Assembly: GCA_900550865.1 (NCBI GenBank)
Contig: URTM01000021.1
Span: forward strand, 1 to 45,437
Source of the DNA: an uncultured Dorea sp.
GTDB taxonomy: Bacteria; Bacillota; Clostridia; Lachnospirales; Lachnospiraceae
Length of the DNA stretch: 45,437 bases
Direction: 5' to 3'
A program made the translations under genes and the position numbers. Below, in pieces: positions 1 through 7,237 of the stretch. Each line of letters begins with the position of its first letter. The stretch's first letter is position 1. The notes beneath the pieces are model-generated. The model did no database searches. It was not told the DNA's origin and saw only the letters and a list, made by a program, of their open reading frames with translations.

Positions 1-148
1 CCACAAGTGTGTCTTCTGGTGATTCCGTTATCGTCCTTTTTAATAAAACACCTCCTGAAACAGCAATTACTGTTATAGCTACTATCAGCCCAAAAATCTT
101 ACAAACGTAAGATTTTTGGGTATTTTGCTTTTTTCGTCTTCTTTTCAT
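1..148 (-). CDS. N-terminal part of an unidentified signal-anchor protein (runs off the left edge)
   Basis: This open frame starts at ATG 148-146 and stays open for 49 codons to the window edge, so only the N-terminus is visible. It begins with a strongly basic stretch (MKRRRKKQ) followed by one hydrophobic segment at about residues 18-36, then polar residues. That is the pattern of a type II signal anchor or uncleaved signal sequence with the rest of the protein outside the cell. The start is supported by an AAAGGA ribosome site 6-7 bases upstream and by a plausible sigma-A promoter at 183-211. It is divergent from the potassium channel gene. The family cannot be told from this fragment; extracellular enzymes and cell-wall proteins often begin this way. 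A 14-bp stem-loop lies inside codons 10-20. Confidence 0.6.
   Translation of the reverse strand, partial: MKRRRKKQNTQKSYVCKIFGLIVAITVIAVSGGVLLKRTITESPEDTLV
89..120. repeat. Perfect 14-bp inverted repeat inside the start of the truncated gene
   Basis: CCCAAAAATCTTAC at 89-102 and its exact reverse complement at 107-120 are separated by AAAC. In the minus-strand mRNA this would form a 14-bp stem with a 4-base loop about 28-60 bases after the start codon. On the plus strand it is followed by a T-rich stretch and could also act as a terminator for something left of the window. Confidence 0.75.
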
Positions 149-182
149 AGATATTCCTTTCTTCTAATTTTTTCTTTCTTAA

Positions 183-211
183 ATCTTACGCTTGTAATAT
201 TTAAAAGTCAA
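183..211 (-). promoter_or_regulatory. Candidate sigma-A promoter of the truncated left-edge gene
   Basis: On the minus strand, TTGACT (211-206), a 17-base spacer and TAAGAT (188-183) sit about 35 bases upstream of the ATG at 148. The -35 matches 5 of 6 consensus bases and the -10 matches 4 of 6. Found by eye only. Confidence 0.4.
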
Positions 212-346
212 GTCTATTCTCTGTATCTTGCGTTTGTTCTGTACTTTTTTATTACTTTTATTTTATTATCAAAAATGCCGAACACTTTTACGCATTTCAT
301 GATATACTTAAATCAGTTTTTACACGGATACAAGGAGAAACAGATT

Positions 347-760
347 ATGAAAAAACTCAGAATCTTATGGGGAATTTTAAAACGTACACGGGCAGATCAT
401 ATCCTTTTAGGTTTTGTCCTCTTCCTTCTGGCCGATGCCGCCGTTATCCAGCTTGTCGAACCGGATATCCACCGCTATGGTGATGCGCTGTGGTATTGTT
501 ACGCCGTCATCTCTACCGCCGGATTTGGAGACATTGTTACCGTCACACTGATTGGAAAGATCTGTTCCGTCCTACTCACGATTTACACTATTTTTGTCGT
601 TGCGATCGTCACAGGTGTTGTTGTAAACTTCTACACACAACTGGTTGAAATGCAGCAAAAAGAAACACTTGCTATGTTCATAGATAAGCTGGAACGGCTC
701 CCGGAGCTTTCAAAAGAGGAACTGGAACATATTTCACAGAAAGTCCGCAAATTCCGTTAA
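347..760 (+). CDS. Two-transmembrane potassium channel (Ion_trans_2 type)
   Basis: The protein is 137 residues and is predicted to form a membrane potassium channel. Hydrophobic helices lie at about 18-36 and 68-95. Between them is a pore helix (about 46-56) and a selectivity filter TAGFGD at 57-62, a variant of the family's TVGYGD. A short charged cytoplasmic tail follows (about 100-137), with no RCK/TrkA-N nucleotide-binding domain, so this is a minimal KcsA-like channel. The frame is open further upstream, but ATG 347 has AAGGAG nine bases before it and the upstream residues do not resemble a conserved protein, so I chose this start. It stands alone, divergent from the left-edge gene and convergent with the ClC gene, with a shared terminator between them. 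Confidence 0.9.
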   Translation: MKKLRILWGILKRTRADHILLGFVLFLLADAAVIQLVEPDIHRYGDALWYCYAVISTAGFGDIVTVTLIGKICSVLLTIYTIFVVAIVTGVVVNFYTQLVEMQQKETLAMFIDKLERLPELSKEELEHISQKVRKFR

Positions 761-829
761 AAAATACCCGCTGTCAATATGTATTCCTGTTTACATCGTT
801 GAAACACATACTGATAACGGGTATTTTTT
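759..829. terminator. Bidirectional terminator between the convergent K+ channel and ClC genes
   Basis: AAAAATACCCG near 760-770 pairs with CGGGTATTTTT near 818-828. The pairing continues inward for about 12 more base pairs if G-U pairs are allowed, giving a stem of roughly 23 bp. It ends in T on one strand and T (from A) on the other, as expected between genes that end 72 bases apart. Confidence 0.8.
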
Positions 830-831
830 CA

Positions 832-2079
832 CTATACTTCTTTTCCCATCTTCTTTACACATTTACTTCCCACTGCTGCCGCAATAAATATCCATATAAA
901 TATCTTCACCGGAAAGCACAGGAACAAAAGCATGGTCACCGCCAGCGGCTTCTTCATAATACCTCCCAGAAGCGTCGATGTTACAACCGCTGCCGCAAAT
1001 ACAACATGACTGTCCCCCTGCTGTCCGAAGAACAGCATTGCAAGTCCATATCCCAGACACACTCCCGCAAAAATAACCGGGAAAAAATGTCCTCCTTTTA
1101 ATCCAAACTGGATACAGAGATTTGTCAATATGATTTTCAGAAATGCTACGCCAATCAATGCTATCGCCATATAACCGGCATACTCTTTCATAAGGACACC
1201 CATCTGCTCTTCTCCCGAAAACATCACTGCCGGTATCAGCATTCCGATCACACCCAGACATAGCCCCGCCAGAATTTCTTTTACGACACCCGGAATTTTT
1301 CCGGCAATGATTCCGGTTACCGTGTGTGTCGTCTCATAAAAATATGAAAGCACACATCCACAGAACATATACACAAGCATCATCACATAATCGATTCTCT
1401 GTACTGCAACTGTATCAAATGACGGAAAACCGGACATTCCTCCGCCCAGCAAAGCGGAAAGTCCTGCATAACTTCCGGTTCCGGCTGCAAGTGCAATTCC
1501 ATATATGAAGATCTTTGATCCCCGGCCCGCTTCTGCTAGCTGCATATCCGGATCTTCCTCCACCTCAAAGATCCCAAATAACGGTGCATGAAATAACACA
1601 CTAAGGGAAACGGCTGCACCGATCTGTGAATATTCCTTTGTATGCTGTTTTGCAAATTTCAGATTTTCTCCTGCCCAGTAACATAAGCCTACGATAATCC
1701 CGGTAAGTCCTGCCTCAGGACCTACACTGCTTCCGATCAGAAGCGGCAGCAGTGCTGCGATCATCATAACCAGCATATTTTTATATTCGTATCTTTTTTC
1801 TTTCTTTACTTTTCCCATGACGGTTTCCATATCTTCCGGATAATCCCCGTATAACTTTCGAAATATCCCGATAATGGCTCCGCCCACCGTACACACGAGC
1901 ACTGTATAATACGGAATATGGATTCTTTCCGGTATCCACTCCCATATCATTTCTGTTCCTGATGCCATAATCTTCAGCAATGCCCAGACCAAAGCTCCCG
2001 CCACAGTTCCAATGACCGCACAGAATGCCCACAACTCCAATTGATTTTTTATTTTGATCTTCTGTATATTCTTTTCCAT
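832..2079 (-). CDS. ClC-family chloride channel/transporter
   Basis: A 415-residue multi-pass membrane protein of the ClC family, which moves chloride or fluoride either passively or in exchange for protons. The family landmarks are visible: GSSVGPEAGLTG at about 116-127, where the glutamate aligns with the gating glutamate of the GxEGP motif (here GPEAG), and a later KGGHFFPVIFAG that matches the second ion-binding signature. It is shorter than animal ClCs and has no C-terminal CBS domains, like many bacterial members. Substrate cannot be read from the sequence. It lies 23 bases downstream of the gene at 2103-2879 and is probably co-transcribed with it, ending at the shared terminator at 759-829. 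Confidence 0.85.
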   Translation of the reverse strand: MEKNIQKIKIKNQLELWAFCAVIGTVAGALVWALLKIMASGTEMIWEWIPERIHIPYYTVLVCTVGGAIIGIFRKLYGDYPEDMETVMGKVKKEKRYEYKNMLVMMIAALLPLLIGSSVGPEAGLTGIIVGLCYWAGENLKFAKQHTKEYSQIGAAVSLSVLFHAPLFGIFEVEEDPDMQLAEAGRGSKIFIYGIALAAGTGSYAGLSALLGGGMSGFPSFDTVAVQRIDYVMMLVYMFCGCVLSYFYETTHTVTGIIAGKIPGVVKEILAGLCLGVIGMLIPAVMFSGEEQMGVLMKEYAGYMAIALIGVAFLKIILTNLCIQFGLKGGHFFPVIFAGVCLGYGLAMLFFGQQGDSHVVFAAAVVTSTLLGGIMKKPLAVTMLLFLCFPVKIFIWIFIAAAVGSKCVKKMGKEV

Positions 2080-2102
2080 AATCCACTCTTATCCAGTTCT
2101 TT

Positions 2103-2879
2103 TTATCCCTTCTGCTCCTTCTCATCTCTTACCTGCGGGATCAGTGATGCCGCAAGCTTTCCTTTGCCACGGTGCTTCAGATACAAGATCCCGATGATCG
2201 AGAATACCACTGCTCCGATAAAATTCACCATCAGATCTTTCATCGTATCCACAATTCCGATATCCAGATATCCTCCCAGATTCCATTTTTCACCATTGAT
2301 CACCACTGACTGGATATCCACATGCACCGGAACATTTGCACCTGTCGGATTGAGTTTTACCGAGCTGATTGATGGAAGGATCCAGTCTTTCTGCATATCC
2401 AGTCCGAAGAACCAGTCCATTGAAAATTCAAAGAACTCCCACAATACACCGACTGTCATCGAAAAACAGAACGCGAAAAACGCCACAAAATACGGCGACA
2501 TTTTAATCGAGAACCGGTCACTCCGGTTAAACAGGTCGATCAGTGCAAATCCAATCGCTGCCATAAGGAAACCGTTTGTCGTATGTAAGATGGTATCCCA
2601 TACCGGAATCTTTACATAAAATGCGTTGATCTCACCCAGTATTTCTGCTGAGAAGATAAATATCAGAATCACAGTCTCCAGTCCAACCGGAATCGTCACG
2701 CCAAGTGTCTGATCCAGCATTTCCGGAACCATGAATAAAAACAGTGTCAGTATCCCCAGAAACATATTATGATAGTTTCCAAGGAAAAACTGTCTGATCA
2801 CAGATAATACGACCAGAATTGTTAAAAACAACTGTACCTTTGTCCTTTTTTTCCTCAAATTCATTCCTTTAAAATTCAT
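2103..2879 (-). CDS. Multi-pass membrane protein, resembles YjdF/DUF2238 family
   Basis: A 258-residue protein with about six hydrophobic segments and a charged C-terminal tail (KHRGKGK onward). Conserved-looking polar motifs sit at membrane edges: WDTILHTTNGFL at about 92-103 and GVLWEFFEFSMDWFF at about 142-156. The buried His, Glu and Asp residues are reminiscent of the YjdF/DUF2238 group, whose biochemical role is not established. I make that family assignment from memory of the motifs, so it is moderate. The start has GGAG seven bases upstream. It is the first gene of a likely two-gene unit with the ClC transporter. Confidence 0.75.
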   Translation of the reverse strand: MNFKGMNLRKKRTKVQLFLTILVVLSVIRQFFLGNYHNMFLGILTLFLFMVPEMLDQTLGVTIPVGLETVILIFIFSAEILGEINAFYVKIPVWDTILHTTNGFLMAAIGFALIDLFNRSDRFSIKMSPYFVAFFAFCFSMTVGVLWEFFEFSMDWFFGLDMQKDWILPSISSVKLNPTGANVPVHVDIQSVVINGEKWNLGGYLDIGIVDTMKDLMVNFIGAVVFSIIGILYLKHRGKGKLAASLIPQVRDEKEQKG

Positions 2880-3086
2880 AACATCACTCCATTCATTCTC
2901 CTTTGGTTTTCTTTACTTCTACAATAACATATCCCCTCTCTAGTATCCATACTCTTTTCGTGCCCGGTACTGTGGAATCTCATACTAAATCTCTATCCTG
3001 CATTCCGTATTCAACCCATGCATCCTTTTCTCTTTATATATATATCCTTTATCCCCATAATAACACATTTTTCACTTCTGAACATA

Positions 3087-3115
3087 TAAAAAAAGAGCCC
3101 GCAAAACGCGGGCTC
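3087..3115 (-). terminator. Rho-independent terminator of the hypD operon
   Basis: On the minus strand GAGCCCGC (3115-3108), a five-base loop, GCGGGCTC (3102-3095) and then a run of seven or eight T. It lies about 30 bases past the hypD stop codon. The stem is perfect. Confidence 0.93.
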
Positions 3116-3146
3116 CTCAAAATCATATTTTTACTTTTCGTTCATC

Positions 3147-5525
3147 CTATTCGAATGACTGCTCTGTACGGTTGATGATCTCATCCTGTAATGGTTTGCT
3201 TAAGTTACGGAAGAAGTCACTGTATCCTGCAACACGAACGATCAGGTCTCTGTAATCATCCGGGTTCTTCTGAGCTTCGATCAGTGTCTGTCTGTCGATG
3301 ACATTGAACTGAATGTGATGTCCATCCATTGCAAAGTAGCTGCGGATCAGGCTTGACATATTCTCAAGACCTTTCTCTCCTGCTACTACATCAGGTGTGA
3401 ACTTCTGGTTCAGAAGTGTTCCTGCTGTTGCAAGGTGATCCATCTTAGAGCAAGACTTGATAACAGCTGTAGGTCCGTTTGTATCGGCAGATTTCTCTGG
3501 TGAGATACCTTCTGATACAGGTACGTTAGCCTTTCTTCCGTTTGCAGTTGCTCCGATTACTTCACCGAAGTATACGTGGCATGTTGTAGGAAGCATATCT
3601 ACTCCGTACTTTCCGCCTCTCATAGTCGGACGTCCTGTGATCAGGTCGTGATACAGGTTGAATACATCCTGCATCAGGCTGTCTGCATAGTCGTCATCGT
3701 TACCATATTTCGGTGTTTTGTCATGTACCATACGGAAGATTGCATCGTAACCTTCAAAATTATGATCCATTGCTTCAAGCAGTTCTTCCATTGAGAAGTT
3801 CTTCTTGTCGAATACGTTGTATTTTACAGCTGCCAGACAGTCTGTAACTGTTCCGATACCTACACCCTGAATATAGTTTGTATTGTATCTTGCTCCACCT
3901 GCATTGTAGTCTTTTGCATTGCTGATGCAGTCGTTTGTAACAACTGACAGACAAGGTGCAGGCATATTTTCAGCATATAATTTCTCGATCACGTTGTTTC
4001 CACGGATCTTGATATCGATAATATGTTTCAGCTGTTTCTGGAATGCATCCCATAATTCGTCATATGACTTGAAGTCTTTTGCTTCACCTGTCTTAAGACC
4101 AAGCTGTTTTCCGGATTCTTTATCAAATCCATTGTAAAGTGTCAGCTGGAATACCTTAGGAATGTTCAGGTATCCTGTCAGGATATAAGCTTCGCTTCCC
4201 CATGCTCCTGTCTCAACACATCCTGAAGAGCCGCCGCGGCGTGCATCTTCCAGAGATTTTCCTGCATTGATAAGCTCCATGGTCTGTGCTTCTGTATTGT
4301 AGAATGCCGGCTGTCCCCATCCTTTTCTTGAGATCTCGCATGCTCTCTTTAAGAAACGTGCAGGAGTCTTCTTACTGATGGTTACGTTAGAGTTTGGCTG
4401 AACCAGTTTCATCTCATCCATACAGTCAAGGATCAGATAGCTGACAGCGTTAACTCCGTCACGTCCGTCCGGTGTAACTCCACCTGTATTGATATTTGCA
4501 AAGTCTACATATGTAGCACTTTCTTTTAATGTGATACCTACTTTAACCGGTGCAGGCTGATTGTAGAATTTCACCCATAAGCACTCTAACAGTTCTTTGG
4601 CTCTCTCATCATCCAGAATTCCTGCTTCTGTATCAGCTTCATAGTATTTGATCAGATGCTGGTCAAGACGTCCCGGGCTGAATGCATCCCATGGGTTCAG
4701 TTCTGTTGTAACTGCCAGATGTGTAAACCAGTATAACTGGATTGCCTGCCAGTATGTCTGTGGTGCATGTGCAGGTACAACCTCCAGGTTGGCTGCGATC
4801 TGTTTTAATTCTTCTTTACGTACCGGATCAGCCTCTTTTTCAGCCATCTCCAGTGCTAATTCATGATATCTCTCACCAAGAATGATCACTGCATCACAGG
4901 AAATATCCATGGCCTTCAATTCTTCCATCTTATCCAGTGCTTCCGGATCATTCATGAAATCCAGAGAATCCATCGTCTTTTTAATCTTCTCTTTGTAATC
5001 CAGATATCCTGTTGTAAATACCTGTTCTCCACCACATGTATGTCCAGGTCCTCTCTGTTCCATGAACTCTGTGAACATACCAGCTGAATAGCAGTCATTC
5101 CATTCAGGAGTCATAGCAGCCAGAAGTTTCTCTCTCATGCTTCGTCCCTGCCAGAATGGGATGATCTCTTCTTCCTGAAGCTTTCTGTCTTCTTCTGTTG
5201 TATGGAACGATACCAGATCGCGTTCGCTCATGACTGTCATATCTTCTACGCTGTGACAGCACAGTTCCGGGAATGTAGGTGATGCCTGTGGATCTTTTCC
5301 TTTCTCTCCTACGATCAGTTCTCCGTCTCCCAGATACAGTGTCTTCTTAGAGAAATACTCTTTTAACACCATAGATCTCATAACCGGGATAGAATACTTT
5401 CCGTCATTTTCTTTGTAAAAATCTGTCTCGATTTTCGCTCTTTCCAGATCGATATGTACCGGTGTGGTAACACTCAGCTCTCTTAACTTCTGGATTCTTT
5501 CGTTCATGCCTCTTTTTGCTGCCAT
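3147..5525 (-). CDS. hypD: Glycyl radical enzyme, trans-4-hydroxy-L-proline dehydratase type
   Basis: A 792-residue glycyl radical enzyme that would dehydrate trans-4-hydroxy-L-proline to pyrroline-5-carboxylate, which can then be reduced to proline. The catalytic cysteine and glutamate are in SGCVETG (Cys436, Glu438), and the radical-bearing glycine is in RVAGYSD (Gly767). GCVETG, as I recall it, separates hydroxyproline dehydratases from the GCVEP of glycerol and choline enzymes. The segments EQRGPGHT, TELNPWDAFSPGRLDQH and the long C-terminal half closely match what I remember of Clostridioides difficile HypD, with a constant two-residue offset (434/436/765 there). The start has a perfect AGGAGGT that lies in the last codons of the upstream activase gene, so translation is probably coupled. 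No proC follows, unlike in C. difficile. Substrate is inferred from motifs, not shown. Confidence 0.9.
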   Translation of the reverse strand: MAAKRGMNERIQKLRELSVTTPVHIDLERAKIETDFYKENDGKYSIPVMRSMVLKEYFSKKTLYLGDGELIVGEKGKDPQASPTFPELCCHSVEDMTVMSERDLVSFHTTEEDRKLQEEEIIPFWQGRSMREKLLAAMTPEWNDCYSAGMFTEFMEQRGPGHTCGGEQVFTTGYLDYKEKIKKTMDSLDFMNDPEALDKMEELKAMDISCDAVIILGERYHELALEMAEKEADPVRKEELKQIAANLEVVPAHAPQTYWQAIQLYWFTHLAVTTELNPWDAFSPGRLDQHLIKYYEADTEAGILDDERAKELLECLWVKFYNQPAPVKVGITLKESATYVDFANINTGGVTPDGRDGVNAVSYLILDCMDEMKLVQPNSNVTISKKTPARFLKRACEISRKGWGQPAFYNTEAQTMELINAGKSLEDARRGGSSGCVETGAWGSEAYILTGYLNIPKVFQLTLYNGFDKESGKQLGLKTGEAKDFKSYDELWDAFQKQLKHIIDIKIRGNNVIEKLYAENMPAPCLSVVTNDCISNAKDYNAGGARYNTNYIQGVGIGTVTDCLAAVKYNVFDKKNFSMEELLEAMDHNFEGYDAIFRMVHDKTPKYGNDDDYADSLMQDVFNLYHDLITGRPTMRGGKYGVDMLPTTCHVYFGEVIGATANGRKANVPVSEGISPEKSADTNGPTAVIKSCSKMDHLATAGTLLNQKFTPDVVAGEKGLENMSSLIRSYFAMDGHHIQFNVIDRQTLIEAQKNPDDYRDLIVRVAGYSDFFRNLSKPLQDEIINRTEQSFE

Positions 5526-5529
5526 TGTT

Positions 5530-6438
5530 TTAACCTCCTATCTTTGTGTTAGAAAAACCTGCTTCCTGGAATAGTTTCACAAAACCTTCCATCTCTTCTT
5601 TTGTCGGTGCATTCAAGTCATTACCTTTATATTCCATATCCAGCTTTGGATACTTACTGCTTCCCGTATTGTGATACGGCAGTAAATTGACCTGTGCCGG
5701 GTGGATATCATGTTCTTTCAGGAAACGGATCGTCTCTTTCATATTCTCTTCGTTTCCATTTACTTCCTTAACGGTAGGAATACGGATATAAATCCTTGCT
5801 CCCGCATCAGAAAGCTTTACAAGATTGTCTAAAATCAATTTATTGTCTACTCCGATATACTGCTTATGCAATTCCGGATTCATTACCTTTACATCATATA
5901 AGAATGTATTGACATATGGAAGGATTGCTTCGAACTTTTCATATGGAACATATCCGCATGTATCAATTGTAAGCGATACTTCTTCTTTATTCAAGGCTTT
6001 TGCAATTGCAAGTATATAATCTGTCGACATTGCCATCACTTCGCCGCCGGAAAGTGTCACGCCTCCGCCGGACTGTTCATAGAACATCAGATCCTTCATC
6101 AGTTCCTTTACCAGTGCTTTTACCGGATATTCCTGGCCAACGATCTCCCGGATTCCCTGTGTACAGAAATTCTCACATTTTCCACAGAGCTTACAAAGCT
6201 TTTTATCAAGCTTCGGTCTTCCGTCTTCCATGGTGATCGCGCCGTTCGGACAGACTTTCGCACATGCACCGCAGCCGGTACATTTCTCAACATCATACTG
6301 GATTTCCTGTTCAAAGCGCTGTGTCTCCGGATTGTGACACCATACACACTTTAACGGACATCCTTTAAAAAATACGGTAGTACGGATTCCGTCTCCGTCA
6401 TGAATAGAATACTTCTGGATGTTTGTTATAAGATCCAT
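5530..6438 (-). CDS. Radical SAM activating enzyme for the adjacent glycyl radical enzyme
   Basis: A 302-residue radical S-adenosylmethionine activase that installs the glycyl radical on its partner, here very likely HypD four bases downstream. The CxxxCxxC cluster is GCPLKCVWCHNPE (about residues 26-38). Two extra ferredoxin-like 4Fe-4S motifs follow, CTGCGACAKVC and CKLCGKCENFC, as in activases of the glycerol/choline/hydroxyproline dehydratase group and unlike the short PflA. The SAM-binding GGE appears in SGGGVTLSGGE. An upstream extension is open, but ATG 6438 has AAAGGAG six bases before it and begins MDLITNIQKYSIHDGDGIRT, the usual N-terminus. It is the first gene of the operon, reading from the promoter at 6520-6548. 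Confidence 0.9.
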   Translation of the reverse strand: MDLITNIQKYSIHDGDGIRTTVFFKGCPLKCVWCHNPETQRFEQEIQYDVEKCTGCGACAKVCPNGAITMEDGRPKLDKKLCKLCGKCENFCTQGIREIVGQEYPVKALVKELMKDLMFYEQSGGGVTLSGGEVMAMSTDYILAIAKALNKEEVSLTIDTCGYVPYEKFEAILPYVNTFLYDVKVMNPELHKQYIGVDNKLILDNLVKLSDAGARIYIRIPTVKEVNGNEENMKETIRFLKEHDIHPAQVNLLPYHNTGSSKYPKLDMEYKGNDLNAPTKEEMEGFVKLFQEAGFSNTKIGG

Positions 6439-6492
6439 GATATTCTCCTTTCTTCTCATCGAACTTGTTGTTTTCCTCATTTTTCACTCGTT

Positions 6493-6520
6493 TTAGACCA
6501 ACGTTCGTACTATAGTCTAA
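6493..6520. promoter_or_regulatory. Operator-like imperfect palindrome at the hypD operon start site
   Basis: TTAGAC at 6493-6498 and GTCTAA at 6515-6520 bracket a partly symmetric core containing ACGTTCGTAC. The element begins at the -10 box and covers the expected transcription start, a typical place for a repressor. No regulator gene is adjacent, so the binding protein is unknown; TetR-like symmetry is a guess. Confidence 0.45.
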
Positions 6521-6548
6521 TCATAGCAAAAGAAATAGAGTTTGTCAA
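6520..6548 (-). promoter_or_regulatory. Near-consensus sigma-A promoter of the activase-hypD operon
   Basis: On the minus strand TTGACA (6548-6543, 6 of 6), a 17-base spacer and TATGAT (6525-6520, 5 of 6). The transcription start would be near 6513, giving a leader of about 75 bases. The -35 box lies inside the terminator hairpin of the upstream ysxC operon. Confidence 0.75.
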
Positions 6549-6567
6549 GACTTTGACAAACTCTATT
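6526..6567 (-). terminator. AU-rich terminator of the tig-clpPX-lon-ysxC operon
   Basis: AATAGAGTTTGTC (minus strand 6567-6555) pairs perfectly with GACAAACTCTATT (6546-6534); two further A-T pairs give a 15-bp stem with a four-base loop, then TTTCTTTTGC. It lies 33 bases past the ysxC stop. The AU-rich stem makes its efficiency uncertain. Confidence 0.65.
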
Positions 6568-6600
6568 GTGGTATTTTAACATTTTACTTCCGTTAATGAA

Positions 6601-7191
6601 TTAAATTTCCAGGAACTGACTCTCCACCAGCTCCCATATCTCATCCCGTCCCTGTTTTGTCACTGAAGAGAATGGAATCACAATTGTTCCAGGTAATACT
6701 CCCAGCCCTTCTTTTACGATCTTGATCTGTTTGTCTTTCTGGCTGCGTTTGATCTTGTCAAGCTTTGTTGCGATGATCACCGGATTGAAGCCCTGTGACA
6801 CGATCCACTCATACATCATCTTGTCATTACCGGATGGTTTGTGACGGATGTCGATCAGAAGAAAGACAACTTTCAACTGCTTTGATCCATGCAGATAGCG
6901 TTCGATCAGCTGTCCCCACTTGATTTTTTCCTGTTCGGATACCTTTGCATATCCGTATCCCGGAAGGTCTACCAGATATAACTCTTCGTTGATGTTATAG
7001 AAGTTGATCGTCTGTGTCTTTCCCGGTGTTGCGGATATCCTTGCGTAAGATTTACGGTTCATAAGTGCATTGATCAGGGATGACTTTCCTACGTTGGATT
7101 TCCCTGCAAATGCGATCTCCGGAAGTGTATTCTCCGGAAGCTTGCTGGTGATTCCACATACGGTTTCCAGGTTAATATTTCTGATTATCAT
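6601..7191 (-). CDS. ysxC: Ribosome biogenesis GTPase YsxC/EngB
   Basis: A 196-residue TRAFAC-class GTPase needed for late assembly of the 50S ribosomal subunit. All nucleotide-binding motifs are visible: G1 GKSNVGKSS (about 30-38), the switch region with ATPGKTQ, G3 DLPGYGYAK, G4 TKLDK and G5 FSS. Length is normal for the family. The ATG has AAAGGAG five to six bases upstream. It is the last gene of the clp-lon operon, 46 bases after lon, an arrangement often seen in Bacillota. Confidence 0.97.
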   Translation of the reverse strand: MIIRNINLETVCGITSKLPENTLPEIAFAGKSNVGKSSLINALMNRKSYARISATPGKTQTINFYNINEELYLVDLPGYGYAKVSEQEKIKWGQLIERYLHGSKQLKVVFLLIDIRHKPSGNDKMMYEWIVSQGFNPVIIATKLDKIKRSQKDKQIKIVKEGLGVLPGTIVIPFSSVTKQGRDEIWELVESQFLEI

Positions 7192-7237
7192 ATATTTCTC
7201 CTTTGATTCATCTCCTGACCAGTGTCAGAAGATCTGA

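Noticed and set aside
2903..3175. 90-residue plus-strand frame between the membrane gene and hypD
   Set aside because: It runs through the hypD terminator and has no ribosome site.
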